Below, one piece after another: positions 1 through 8,135 of a stretch of 64,000 bases of DNA. Source of the DNA: Kibdelosporangium banguiense (lineage in GTDB: Bacteria; Actinomycetota; Actinomycetes; Mycobacteriales; Pseudonocardiaceae). Numbering within the stretch: the stretch's first letter is position 1; every line of letters begins with the position of its first letter. The stretch lies in assembly GCF_017876405.1 (NCBI RefSeq), contig NZ_JAGINW010000001.1, forward strand, positions 5,965,203 through 6,029,202, read 5' to 3'. The position numbers and the translations under genes were made by a program. Under the pieces are notes generated by a model. That model was not told the origin of the DNA and did no database searches. It saw nothing but the letters and a program-made list of their open reading frames with translations.

Positions 1-1827
1 CACGAACGCGTCGGACCGGTTGAGCTCCTTGTTCATCCACAGTGGACGACCGCCGACGTACACGGTGACCACCGGCTTGCCCTTGCCGCGGACCTTGTCC
101 AGCACGGCGAGGTCAGCGGGGTAGATCTTCGCTGCCTCAAGCGAACGCTTGCCCAAGTCACCGACACCTTCGGCGTACGGAGTCTCGCCGATCACGGCGA
201 TGACCGCGTCGAACTGGGCCGGGTCGACGCCTTCGGCATTCTCGCTGAAGGTCACGTTGGCTGTGCCGAGTTGCTCGCGCAGGCCGGCCAGAATCGTGGT
301 GCCGTTGGGGAAGTCGGCGTTGGTGTTGCCGGTTCCCTGCCAGGACAACGTCCAGCCGCCGGTCTGGTTCTGCATGCTGTCCGCGCTCTTGCCGACCACC
401 AGGACCTTCGACCGCGGCGAGAGTGGCAGGACCTTGTTGTTGTTCTTGAGCAGCACCTGCGACTTGCGCACGGCCTCACGGGCGAGCTTCCTGGCCTCCA
501 GCGCGTCTGCCGAGCCCGCGTGGTCACGTGCGGACGGCTTCGGCGCCTCCATCAGGCCCGAACGCAGCTTCACGCGCAGGATCCGGGTGACCGCGTCGTT
601 GATCCGGGACATCGGGATCTGGCCGCTTTCCACCTGCGCGATGGTGTTGGCGATGAACGCCTTCCAGTCGTTGGGCACCATCACGATGTCGATCCCGGCG
701 TTGATCGCCTGCGGGCAGCTGGCGTTGGTGCAGCCGGTGACCTGGCCGATGCCGTTCCAGTCGGACACCACCAGGCCGTCGAAGCCCATCTTGCGCTTGA
801 GGATGTCGTCGACGGCCTTCTTGCTGCCGTGCAGTTTGCCCTCGTTGATCCCGAGATCGGTGTTGGTCCAGCTGTTGAACGAGACCATCACGGTCTGCGC
901 GCCCGCCGCGAGCGCGCCGTAGTAGCCCTGGCCGTGAATGTTGATCATGTCGGCTTCGCCAGCCGGATTGACGCCCTGGTCCTTGCCGCCGATCGTGCCG
1001 CCGTCACCGATGAAGTGCTTGGCAGTGGCCAGCACGCCGTCGTCGTCCAACCGGCGGGAGTCGTTCTGCTGCAGGCCACGCGTGGCTTCGTAGCCGTACG
1101 CCCGGGTGATGCGCGGGTCCTCGGAGAAACCTTCGTAGGTCCGGCCCCACCGGTCGTCCCGCACGACCGCGAGGGTCGGCGCGAACGCCCAGTCCTGGCC
1201 GGTGGCGCGGATCTGCTCCGCGGTCGCCTTGCCGATGTCCCGGATCAGGCACGGGTCCTGTGCCGCGCCGAGGCCGATGTTGTGTGGGAAGAGAGTGGCA
1301 CCGAAAACGTTGTTGTTGCCGTGAACGGCGTCGATGCCCCACAGCACAGGGATCTTGGTGCGGGTGCTGACCGAGGCCTGCCAGTAGGCGTCGGCGAGGT
1401 CGAGCCACGCCTTTGCAGGAGCGTGCTTGTCCCGGCCGGGCCATGAGCCGCCGCCGTTGAGTACCGAACCGATGTTGTACTGCCTGACCTCGTCCGGTGT
1501 GATCGCGCCGATCTCCGGCTGGGTCATCTGGCCGACTTTCTCCGCCAGCGTCATGGAAGACAGTGTTTTGGCGATTCGCCACTCGTCCAGCAACCGCGGC
1601 TGGATCTTGCTCCGCACCTTCGGCCAGTCCGCGAGCACCGGCAATTTCTTGTCGATCCGCGCACAGCCGTTGTGGTCGAAGTCCGGCTGACCGGCAACCG
1701 GCTGGCGCGGCCCGTGGCCTTGTCCGGATGCCTCCGGCTCGGCGGCGGCACCGGGAACGGCGGTGAGAAGTATCGCTCCGACAAGGGCGGCTACGGCTTT
1801 CCCGTAGGGTCTTGATCTCTTCCGCAT
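1..1827 (-). CDS. Secreted glycoside hydrolase family 3 beta-glucosidase (C-terminus cut by window edge)
   Basis: Probable exported beta-glucosidase or exo-beta-glucan glucohydrolase that releases glucose from beta-glucans. The frame is open from ATG at 1827 to the left edge (609 codons seen). The N-terminus MRKRSRPYGKAVAALVGAIL with AAA/EPEA is a clear signal peptide. GH3 landmarks in order are MTLAEKVGQMTQPE, then GIDAVHG, then a KHFIGDGG block, then VVSDWNGI, in which the Asp is the family's catalytic nucleophile. The acid/base-containing second domain lies outside the window. A LacI-family-type operator sits about 90 bp upstream. The family assignment is firm; the substrate is inferred. 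Confidence 0.9.
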   Translation of the reverse strand, partial: MRKRSRPYGKAVAALVGAILLTAVPGAAAEPEASGQGHGPRQPVAGQPDFDHNGCARIDKKLPVLADWPKVRSKIQPRLLDEWRIAKTLSSMTLAEKVGQMTQPEIGAITPDEVRQYNIGSVLNGGGSWPGRDKHAPAKAWLDLADAYWQASVSTRTKIPVLWGIDAVHGNNNVFGATLFPHNIGLGAAQDPCLIRDIGKATAEQIRATGQDWAFAPTLAVVRDDRWGRTYEGFSEDPRITRAYGYEATRGLQQNDSRRLDDDGVLATAKHFIGDGGTIGGKDQGVNPAGEADMINIHGQGYYGALAAGAQTVMVSFNSWTNTDLGINEGKLHGSKKAVDDILKRKMGFDGLVVSDWNGIGQVTGCTNASCPQAINAGIDIVMVPNDWKAFIANTIAQVESGQIPMSRINDAVTRILRVKLRSGLMEAPKPSARDHAGSADALEARKLAREAVRKSQVLLKNNNKVLPLSPRSKVLVVGKSADSMQNQTGGWTLSWQGTGNTNADFPNGTTILAGLREQLGTANVTFSENAEGVDPAQFDAVIAVIGETPYAEGVGDLGKRSLEAAKIYPADLAVLDKVRGKGKPVVTVYVGGRPLWMNKELNRSDAFV

Positions 1828-1916
1828 GACGGGTCCGTTCTCGAGGCGCGACATCACTGTGGCGGCAGGGCCGCGCCGATCCTCACTCGCCTGAACCGGT
1901 CCAGTCAAGAGGTTGA

Positions 1917-1930
1917 TGGAAGCGCTCTCT
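1917..1930. promoter_or_regulatory. CebR/BglR-like LacI-family operator
   Basis: TGGAAGCGCTCTCT matches 11 of 14 positions of the actinobacterial cello-oligosaccharide repressor box TGGGAGCGCTCCCA and lies about 90 bp upstream of the GH3 start. Such boxes commonly control beta-glucosidase genes. The distance is long for a simple operator, so the link is inferred. Confidence 0.5.
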
Positions 1931-1936
1931 CGCGGG

Positions 1937-3274
1937 TCAGCCCGCCAGCGCGCGGATCGTCAGGCCGCTACCGACTACCAGCACCATCACGGAGGTGAGG
2001 ATGGGGGTGAAGCGCGTGTAGCGCTGGATTCGGTTGGACAGCCGGTCCATCCGATCGCGTAACCGCACCAGCAGCAACCCCGCCGCCGTCAGCATTCCGG
2101 CCATTCCGATGCCGTAGGCCAGAACCAGCAGGACGCCGAACCAGGTCCGGCCCAGCGCGATCGCACCGAGCAGGACGACCAAAGCCGACGGGCTGGGGAC
2201 CAGACCGCCCGCGACGCCCAGACCGAGCAGGCCGGCCTTGCTGAAGCGATGCCCGTGCCCGTGCCCGTGCCCGTGGCCATGTCCGTGCCCATTACCGGAC
2301 CGTTGCCGCAACGCCGACCGGACCAGGAAGATCCCCACACCGGTGATCAGCAGACCGCTCGCCACACCCAGCCAGCGCAGCACGGATTCACCCGCCAGCA
2401 CGCTTGACACGCTGATGAGCAGCCCCAGGATCAACACTCCGGCTGTATGCGTGAGCGTCACCGTGGCACCGACCATCACGGCGTCCTTCGCGGTTCCCTT
2501 ACGCCCCACGAGATACGCCGCGATCACAGTCTTGCCGTGACCAGGAAGTGCCGCGTGCGAAGCGCCGAGGACAAGCGCGAGAAACACAGCGAGAATGCCG
2601 AGCCACAGCGTGAGATCGGCCGTGCCGACCAGGTCGTTGAACTTCGCCGCGAGACCGAAACCGCCGTCCGAGGCCTGTGCCGTGGCCGCGGCCGGAGCCG
2701 ATCCCACGCCCGGCTCGGCCTTGATCACGACCTCACGCACGTCCAGCGGAGACGACAACAGGTCTTCCGGATAGCTGCGCAGCTCGTTGCTGACACTGGT
2801 CGCCGGAACCGGTGAGTCCAGCTTGACCTCGGTGCCGACGGCCGTGATCTCATGCCAGCCGACCCGGTCGGCCCGGTACGAGTCGCTGAACATCACCGTC
2901 ACCGGCTCAGTGATCCTGGCCGGAGCGGTCAGGTCACACGTCAGACGCGTGGTCGTCAGATTGGCCTGTCCCTGCGGGAACTCGACGGCCGACGATCGTA
3001 CCGACCAGATCAGTGCCTGATCGTCCACACGGGCTCGTAAGGCCTTGGCCAGGTCGTCGCACTGGCTTCCGGCGGGCCGGGATGCCTCCTGCAAGGTGGG
3101 GATCTCGGCGATGTCCACAATCGACTTCAGATCGATCCGGTCCGGATGCAGGTGCAGGGCATGGTAGTGGTTGACGCTGAAGTTCCCGAGCGGGTGAGCC
3201 GAGGCGATACCTGCCGGAATGAGCAACACGGCCGCACATAAGGAAAGCAGAACCAGGAGACGCCGGATCATCAT
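1937..3274 (-). CDS. NicO-type nickel/cobalt transporter with His-rich loop
   Basis: Polytopic membrane protein resembling high-affinity nickel/cobalt transporters. After a signal-like N-terminus (MMIRRLLVLLSLCAAVLLIP) comes an extracytoplasmic domain of about 180 residues beginning at HPLGNFSVNHYH, then about six hydrophobic segments. A loop of alternating Gly-His lies between membrane segments and is a likely metal-binding patch. The first membrane block contains GASHAALPGHGKT, the His-containing motif of the family. ATG at 3274 is preferred over an upstream GTG because it gives a 4-bp ATGA overlap with the TPR gene upstream. It is the last gene of a DUF4331-TPR-transporter operon. Metal specificity cannot be read from the sequence. 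Confidence 0.8.
   Translation of the reverse strand: MMIRRLLVLLSLCAAVLLIPAGIASAHPLGNFSVNHYHALHLHPDRIDLKSIVDIAEIPTLQEASRPAGSQCDDLAKALRARVDDQALIWSVRSSAVEFPQGQANLTTTRLTCDLTAPARITEPVTVMFSDSYRADRVGWHEITAVGTEVKLDSPVPATSVSNELRSYPEDLLSSPLDVREVVIKAEPGVGSAPAAATAQASDGGFGLAAKFNDLVGTADLTLWLGILAVFLALVLGASHAALPGHGKTVIAAYLVGRKGTAKDAVMVGATVTLTHTAGVLILGLLISVSSVLAGESVLRWLGVASGLLITGVGIFLVRSALRQRSGNGHGHGHGHGHGHGHRFSKAGLLGLGVAGGLVPSPSALVVLLGAIALGRTWFGVLLVLAYGIGMAGMLTAAGLLLVRLRDRMDRLSNRIQRYTRFTPILTSVMVLVVGSGLTIRALAG
2251..2291. repeat. Tandem 6-bp repeat encoding (Gly-His)n
   Basis: Four perfect GCCCGT units followed by degenerate copies encode the alternating Gly-His loop of the metal transporter. Length variation by slippage is plausible. 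Confidence 0.8.
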
Positions 3275-4530
3275 CGGCTCCCCAGCCACTTGTTGGCTTC
3301 CGGTGCGTCCGGGAAGTGCGGATTGATCGCGAGCGCCTCGGTCACGAACTGAGTGGCCTCGGCGGTCCGGCCGAGCCCGGCGAGGACCATCCCGCGGTGG
3401 TAGGCGAACGTGGCGTTACGCCAGCCCAGGGAGGCTGCCTTCTCCGCATAGGGCAGGGCTTCGACGTCCCGGCCGTTGATGTGCAGGGCCCAGGCCATCG
3501 CGTCGGCGACGAACACGCTCTGCCTGCGTGCCCACTCTGCTTGCGCGTGGGTGAGGGCTTCGGCTTTGTCGCCGCGGTCGGCTGCGGTCATCGCGGCGAC
3601 CAGGTCGTCGGTCGCGCCTTCGGCGGCCAGAAGTTTCGCCTGCTTGGCAAGGATGTCGTACTGCTTCTGGGCGTCCTCGGTGCGGCCTGCGGAAGACAGC
3701 AGACGTGCGTATTCCGGGATGTACTGCGGAGCGCGGGCGACAACTTGCTGATAGCCGTTAAGAGCTTCGTCGACACGACCGCGGGCGGCAGCGACCTTCG
3801 CTTGCCCCTGGAGAAGTGTGGGGTCATTGGGGCTTGCGGCCAGACCTTGCTCGTAGTGTGTTGTGGCTTCGTCCAGCCGGCCTGAGTTGAAGGCGAGCTC
3901 GCCGAGCTGGTACTGACAGAACGCGACCTCGTCGCCCGAGGCTGCGGCCTCCAGGCCGCGCTGCATGGCCTGCTGTGCTTCGGCCTGCTGGCCGTGGAGT
4001 TCGAAATGGTAAGAGGCACGGCTGAAAGCGGCGACGTTCGGCCGCAGGTCGAGCATCCGCTGAACAGCGTCCATCGCGCCCCGGTCGTCACCGAGCTGTG
4101 TCAAGGCATCCGCCAGAACACCGTAAACCTCAGCGGTGTCAGGGAGAACGGCCTGCGCCCGGGTCGCCCAGTCCTTGGCGGCCGCGAAGTCGTGACGGGC
4201 GTTTGCCAGCGCACCCATTCCGGTCATCGCCTCACCGTTGCCTTCTGGCGCGAGCTTGAGCGAGCGATCCAGCGCACCTTGGGCCTTACCGTAGTAGGTG
4301 GAGTCGGCGGTGATCCGCGCGAGTTCGACATAGGAGCTGCCCAGCTGTGCCCAGCCGCTGACGTCGGTGGGTACACGGGTAAGCTTGCGTTGCAAGGACT
4401 CCACGGTCAGCTGTAGCCGGTTCTGCCGGGTGACCGGCTCGGCCGCGACGCTCGCGGAGGGGGATCGAGTCAGGGAGACCACGGCCACAGTCAGCAAGAC
4501 AGCGGCCAGCAGGACGCCGAAAACCTTCAT
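3271..4530 (-). CDS. Membrane-anchored tetratricopeptide-repeat protein
   Basis: 419-residue protein with a hydrophobic N-terminal segment (MKVFGVLLAAVLLTVAVVSL) that anchors or exports it, followed by about ten TPR helical hairpins, e.g. AQLGSSYVELARI, VYGVLADALTQLGD and PEYARLLSSAGRTEDA. It probably acts as a protein-binding scaffold on the outer face of the membrane. ATG at 4530 is chosen because GAGGTG lies 8 nt upstream and a hydrophobic leader follows; a longer open frame upstream has no leader and overlaps the next gene. It is co-oriented with the DUF4331 gene (73 nt gap) and overlaps the transporter by 4 bp, so the three are probably co-transcribed. Its partner is unknown. Confidence 0.85.
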   Translation of the reverse strand: MKVFGVLLAAVLLTVAVVSLTRSPSASVAAEPVTRQNRLQLTVESLQRKLTRVPTDVSGWAQLGSSYVELARITADSTYYGKAQGALDRSLKLAPEGNGEAMTGMGALANARHDFAAAKDWATRAQAVLPDTAEVYGVLADALTQLGDDRGAMDAVQRMLDLRPNVAAFSRASYHFELHGQQAEAQQAMQRGLEAAASGDEVAFCQYQLGELAFNSGRLDEATTHYEQGLAASPNDPTLLQGQAKVAAARGRVDEALNGYQQVVARAPQYIPEYARLLSSAGRTEDAQKQYDILAKQAKLLAAEGATDDLVAAMTAADRGDKAEALTHAQAEWARRQSVFVADAMAWALHINGRDVEALPYAEKAASLGWRNATFAYHRGMVLAGLGRTAEATQFVTEALAINPHFPDAPEANKWLGSR

Positions 4531-4603
4531 TGCCGGCACCTCAAGGTGAGTGGACACCGGAGGCGCGGGGCTGCCGCGCCTCCAGCAGTCATTCAGGGGT
4601 TGT

Positions 4604-6181
4604 TCAGGACTGTGCTGCGTGCCGCGGCCGGGACTGGCGCCTGCGCCACATCCACAACCCGCCGCCTGCCAATGCGAGCGCACCGGCAGCGCCGCCGAGC
4701 ATCGGCCCGACCGGCATGTCACCGATGACGTTCGCGCTCGGCGCGACATTGGCGACCGAGGTGTTCGTGTTCACTGCCATGTTGCTCGGCAGCGCCACGT
4801 ACGGGAACTTCTGCTCGAACGCGCGGTCGTTGGTGTCCACTTTGTCCCCGGCGGCCAGTGCGGGTACGATCTGCCCGGACTGTGCGGCACCGGCCAGCGC
4901 CTGCAGTTCGATGTCCACGACATCGTCGGCCAGCCTGCGGCCGTTGGGGAAGCCCTGCAGGTCCCCGCCGAGCACGCCGAGCCGGTTCGGGGTCTGCGTC
5001 GGCGCGATGGACGTGTTGAGCCGCAACATCTCCGAGGGCACGAACTTCTTCGAGTTCACGTCCGCGTTGTTCAGCTGCGAGTTCAGATCCGCCTTGATCG
5101 GGCCTCCGGCCTTGGTCGTGATGCCGGTCAGGAAGATCTCCACCAGGTCGTTGCGCGGGGTCGGCGGTGCCTTCAGCTTGTAGATCGCTTCCAGCAGCTT
5201 CGGCACCTCAGGACTGGTCACCCGGTCCAGCAACGGTTTCACGGTGCCGTCCTTGTCGGGCGTCAGACCGTTGAACGCGTCCTTCAGGGCCACTGAGGAG
5301 ACCACTTCGTTGACAAGCGGGTTGCCCAGCCGGGAAACCTGCACGAACGGTCCTTCGGGCTTCGCCTGACCGGGGGACAGGCGCATGGTCTTGCGTTCGG
5401 TGTCGCTCCAGATGCCGACCACCGGGTTGCGCTTCGCGTCGCCCTTGAGTGCCAGGTGGGCCTTGGGAACCTGGATGGCGATCGTGTTGACGTTGTAGCC
5501 ACGCAGGGTGTCCTGGCCGACCTCGGACAGGTCGCCGCCGTAGAGCAGGTCGAACACCCGCAGATCGAGGAAGAACGAATCCTCGGCCGCGCCGACGTAG
5601 CTCATGCCGCCGCCGGGCAGCTTGGTGATCGCCTGGTCACGCAGTGGCCGGTAGTCCGGAATGGACGCCTGGCCCACGTTCGACGGTGCGACCTTGCCCT
5701 TGCGCACCAGTGTCTTGTCCCGGCCGTCGCCGTCGATGACCTCGAGTTTGTAGTTCTGCCGGAACAACAGGTTCTCGTCGTCGAGCGAGGTGATCGGGCC
5801 GTTGTTGTACAGGAACGTGTTGCGGCCACGCCGGTCGTCGTTCTCGAATGTCCACCGGTAGGTCAGATCCGGCTTGGCGTCGCCGTCATTGTCGATGTTG
5901 ATGTCGTAGCGGGCGTCAGTGGCCCACGGATAGAAGTTCGGTCCGCCGTTCGGCTCCTGCAAACCGAACCAGTTGGCCACCAACGTGACCGTGTCCGGGT
6001 TGTCAGGGCTGACGAACGCGTAGACATCCGTGTTGTCCACAGTGGGATCGGCCGCGATGAGCGGGGCCTCCCGGTGGCTCGACGCGCCCGCGGTACCGGG
6101 CACGAACCCGGCGAGTGCTGTGCTGAGCAAAAGTGCGCCGGCCATCACGAGCGGCTTGCGCCGCTTGTGTAAGGCATTCAT
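4604..6181 (-). CDS. Exported DUF4331-family protein
   Basis: 525-residue exported protein of the DUF4331 family, recognised by the mature N-terminus SSHREAPLIAADPTVDNTDVY and the motif TYRWTFE. A signal peptide (KPLVMAGALLLSTALAGFVP) precedes it. The C-terminus has a Gly/Ala-rich membrane segment followed by WMWRRRQSRPRH, so the protein is held at the cell surface by a C-terminal anchor. ATG at 6181 has a good GGGGAGGAAT ribosome site. The biochemical function of DUF4331 is not established; co-location with a TPR protein and a nickel/cobalt-type transporter suggests a surface metal-handling assembly, which is inference. Confidence 0.85.
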   Translation of the reverse strand: MNALHKRRKPLVMAGALLLSTALAGFVPGTAGASSHREAPLIAADPTVDNTDVYAFVSPDNPDTVTLVANWFGLQEPNGGPNFYPWATDARYDINIDNDGDAKPDLTYRWTFENDDRRGRNTFLYNNGPITSLDDENLLFRQNYKLEVIDGDGRDKTLVRKGKVAPSNVGQASIPDYRPLRDQAITKLPGGGMSYVGAAEDSFFLDLRVFDLLYGGDLSEVGQDTLRGYNVNTIAIQVPKAHLALKGDAKRNPVVGIWSDTERKTMRLSPGQAKPEGPFVQVSRLGNPLVNEVVSSVALKDAFNGLTPDKDGTVKPLLDRVTSPEVPKLLEAIYKLKAPPTPRNDLVEIFLTGITTKAGGPIKADLNSQLNNADVNSKKFVPSEMLRLNTSIAPTQTPNRLGVLGGDLQGFPNGRRLADDVVDIELQALAGAAQSGQIVPALAAGDKVDTNDRAFEQKFPYVALPSNMAVNTNTSVANVAPSANVIGDMPVGPMLGGAAGALALAGGGLWMWRRRQSRPRHAAQS

Positions 6182-6268
6182 GACATTCCTCCCCGCGCCC
6201 ACTCACACAAAGTCGAGCGCACCAGTACTTCGGTGCGCTCGACAAGGTGGATTGCAGAGAGTTTTCGG

Positions 6269-7249
6269 TTATCTGAAGCGGATCAAGGAAGCGCCCACGA
6301 GCACGAAGAACACCAGGATGACCAGCGTCCTGTTCTGGCCACCGCTGGAACTGGTCACAACCTGGTCCACCGCGGCGGTGAGTGTGACGCCACAGTTGGT
6401 GGTGACCCAGTGCCGCCCCGGCTCCACGCGGGTGAACTTGACGGAAGTCGTGAAGTTCCCCTTGTCGTCGGCGACGGTTCCACCGACCCGCTCATCCTTT
6501 GACATCAGTGTTACGGCAGCACCCGGCTTGCACCCCTTGCCGGTCGCGGACAACGACTCACCCGGCCCGACTGTCAGCCGATCCAGCTCGAGGTCACCGT
6601 CGGACTGCGGCTTTGGGTCCGCAGTGGACAGTGGAGGAAGCTCGGTCTGAACGGGTGGTGGCGGGGTCGTGGTGCCCGGCGGGTTGGTGGTGGTTACCGG
6701 TGGCCGGGACGTCCGCCTGGTGGTGGAGGGACGGTTGCGCGGAGGCGGATTGCCAGGAGGCGGTGGCTGGTTCACCGGTGGCTCTCCGGGTGGTGGCGGG
6801 TTGCCTGGCGGCGGTTCGTTCGGAGGCGGCGGATACGGAGGACCGGACGGCTTGGAGCTGATTGGAGGCGGAGGAGGGGGGTCCACGATGTAGCCCGCCT
6901 CGGCGGCGAATCCATTGCACCTGGCGGTAACGAAGTGGTCTCCAGGCCCGGCGTTGCTGGGAACCACGGCGCCGATACTGCCCGAGTCCGGCGGATAGAA
7001 CTCGCTTTCCGCCAAGAGGATCTTCTCGTCCCAGCGGAAGGAGATAACACCCTTGCAGCGGTATCCGTCGTCGCTGAATCCCGACCACGAGATGGTGAAG
7101 CTCGATCCGGCGAGCCCTCGGTTGGGATTCAGTGAGATCCGCTCGGGTACCGGCTGACTACTACTCTGCGCGGTCGCCATCGGTGTTGCGCCCAAAAAGG
7201 CGCCGATGCTGCCCAAAAGGGCGACGATTGTTCGTGAAGTCGTGCGCAT
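6269..7249 (-). CDS. Secreted proline-rich protein with Ig-like repeats and C-terminal anchor
   Basis: 326 residues. A signal peptide (MRTTSRTIVALLGSIGAFLG...ATA/QSSS) is followed by an Ig/IPT-like domain (residues about 35-125: ISLNPNRGLAGSSFTISWSG, with paired Cys), a Pro/Thr-rich linker of about 110 residues dominated by PPPP and TTT runs, a second Ig-like domain (LTVGPGESLSATGKGC, two Cys), and a terminal membrane helix ending in IRFR. This is the layout of a surface protein that spans the cell wall. ATG at 7249 has GGGGAG 8 nt upstream. It is divergent from the membrane protein at 7335 across 85 bp that must hold both promoters. No enzymatic motif is seen. Confidence 0.75.
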   Translation of the reverse strand: MRTTSRTIVALLGSIGAFLGATPMATAQSSSQPVPERISLNPNRGLAGSSFTISWSGFSDDGYRCKGVISFRWDEKILLAESEFYPPDSGSIGAVVPSNAGPGDHFVTARCNGFAAEAGYIVDPPPPPPISSKPSGPPYPPPPNEPPPGNPPPPGEPPVNQPPPPGNPPPRNRPSTTRRTSRPPVTTTNPPGTTTPPPPVQTELPPLSTADPKPQSDGDLELDRLTVGPGESLSATGKGCKPGAAVTLMSKDERVGGTVADDKGNFTTSVKFTRVEPGRHWVTTNCGVTLTAAVDQVVTSSSGGQNRTLVILVFFVLVGASLIRFR

Positions 7250-7334
7250 GGTTACTACTCCCCTTTTCGAGCTGCCGACAGGTTGTAGCATCCCTGTGCA
7301 GAATTCACCAACGACAACGACAACGGGATGCCCT

Positions 7335-8135
7335 ATGAGACGCGTGGTTGCCGCGGGGGTTGTTTTCGCCTTCAGTGCCGTCCTGTTCGGTGCGACACCC
7401 GCAGCGGCCGCCGAGCCACTGAGTGTCGAAATCACCTTGGATGGCAAGGAAGTCACCGGAAACACTGTCACGATCGAACCGAACCGGCCGGCCGAGCTGA
7501 CGGTCACCGCGGTCAACCAGAGCGACAAACTGGTGGCCATCCGCAGTGTGCGGGTCTCCGGTGTGGCGCTGGCGTTGACCTTCTTCGCTTACGACACCAC
7601 GGTTCCGTTCGAGGTACCACCTGGTCAGACGGTCACCAGGACGCTGGTCATGGACTTCGCCGATCTGGAAGGCCAGGCGATCGGCCTGCTGCCGACCACG
7701 ATCGACATCGTGAACACGGACCGGGATGTCGTCGGTACGGCCAGCACGGTCGTTGATGTGCGTGGCTCGCTTTGGTCGGTGTACGGCGTATTCGGCCTTG
7801 CGATGCTTGGACTCACCGCATTGCTCTGGGCGGGCGCGTTGTTCGCCTTGGCGCGGCACAAACTGTCGCCGAACCGGTGGCGGCGCGCATTGCGGTTCCT
7901 GCCGGGAGGAATCGGTGCCGGACTTGTCGCGGTTGTGACGCTTTCGGTGCTACGGCTGGTGCCGCCCGCGCCCGCGGTGGAAATTCCGCTGATTCTTGTC
8001 GCTGCTGCGATCGGGCTAATCCTCGGATACCTTACGCCGCACCCGATTCCGGAACCGTTGCCGGAACTGGGTCCCGATGATCCTACGATCGGGATGACGA
8101 CCCGCCGGATGGACACCACCACCGAGGCTCACTGA
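7335..8135 (+). CDS. Membrane protein: exported beta-domain plus three helices, partner of kinase
   Basis: 266 residues. A signal peptide (RRVVAAGVVFAFSAVLFGAT...AAA/EPLS) leads to an all-beta extracytoplasmic domain of about 130 residues, then three membrane helices (near 155-180, 193-215 and 220-240) and a short Thr-rich cytoplasmic tail (TTRRMDTTTEAH). The stop overlaps the start of the following kinase gene (TGATG), so the two are translationally coupled. The beta-domain-plus-three-helix layout recurs at the C-terminus of the kinase. Start choice is moderate: ATG at 7335 begins the signal peptide but has no strong ribosome site. The Thr-rich tail may be a kinase substrate (inference). Confidence 0.7.
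   Translation: MRRVVAAGVVFAFSAVLFGATPAAAAEPLSVEITLDGKEVTGNTVTIEPNRPAELTVTAVNQSDKLVAIRSVRVSGVALALTFFAYDTTVPFEVPPGQTVTRTLVMDFADLEGQAIGLLPTTIDIVNTDRDVVGTASTVVDVRGSLWSVYGVFGLAMLGLTALLWAGALFALARHKLSPNRWRRALRFLPGGIGAGLVAVVTLSVLRLVPPAPAVEIPLILVAAAIGLILGYLTPHPIPEPLPELGPDDPTIGMTTRRMDTTTEAH

Noticed and set aside
271..1446. Long + strand open frame opposite the GH3 gene
   Set aside because: It is antisense to a clear GH3 protein; long open frames on the opposite strand are common at this GC content.
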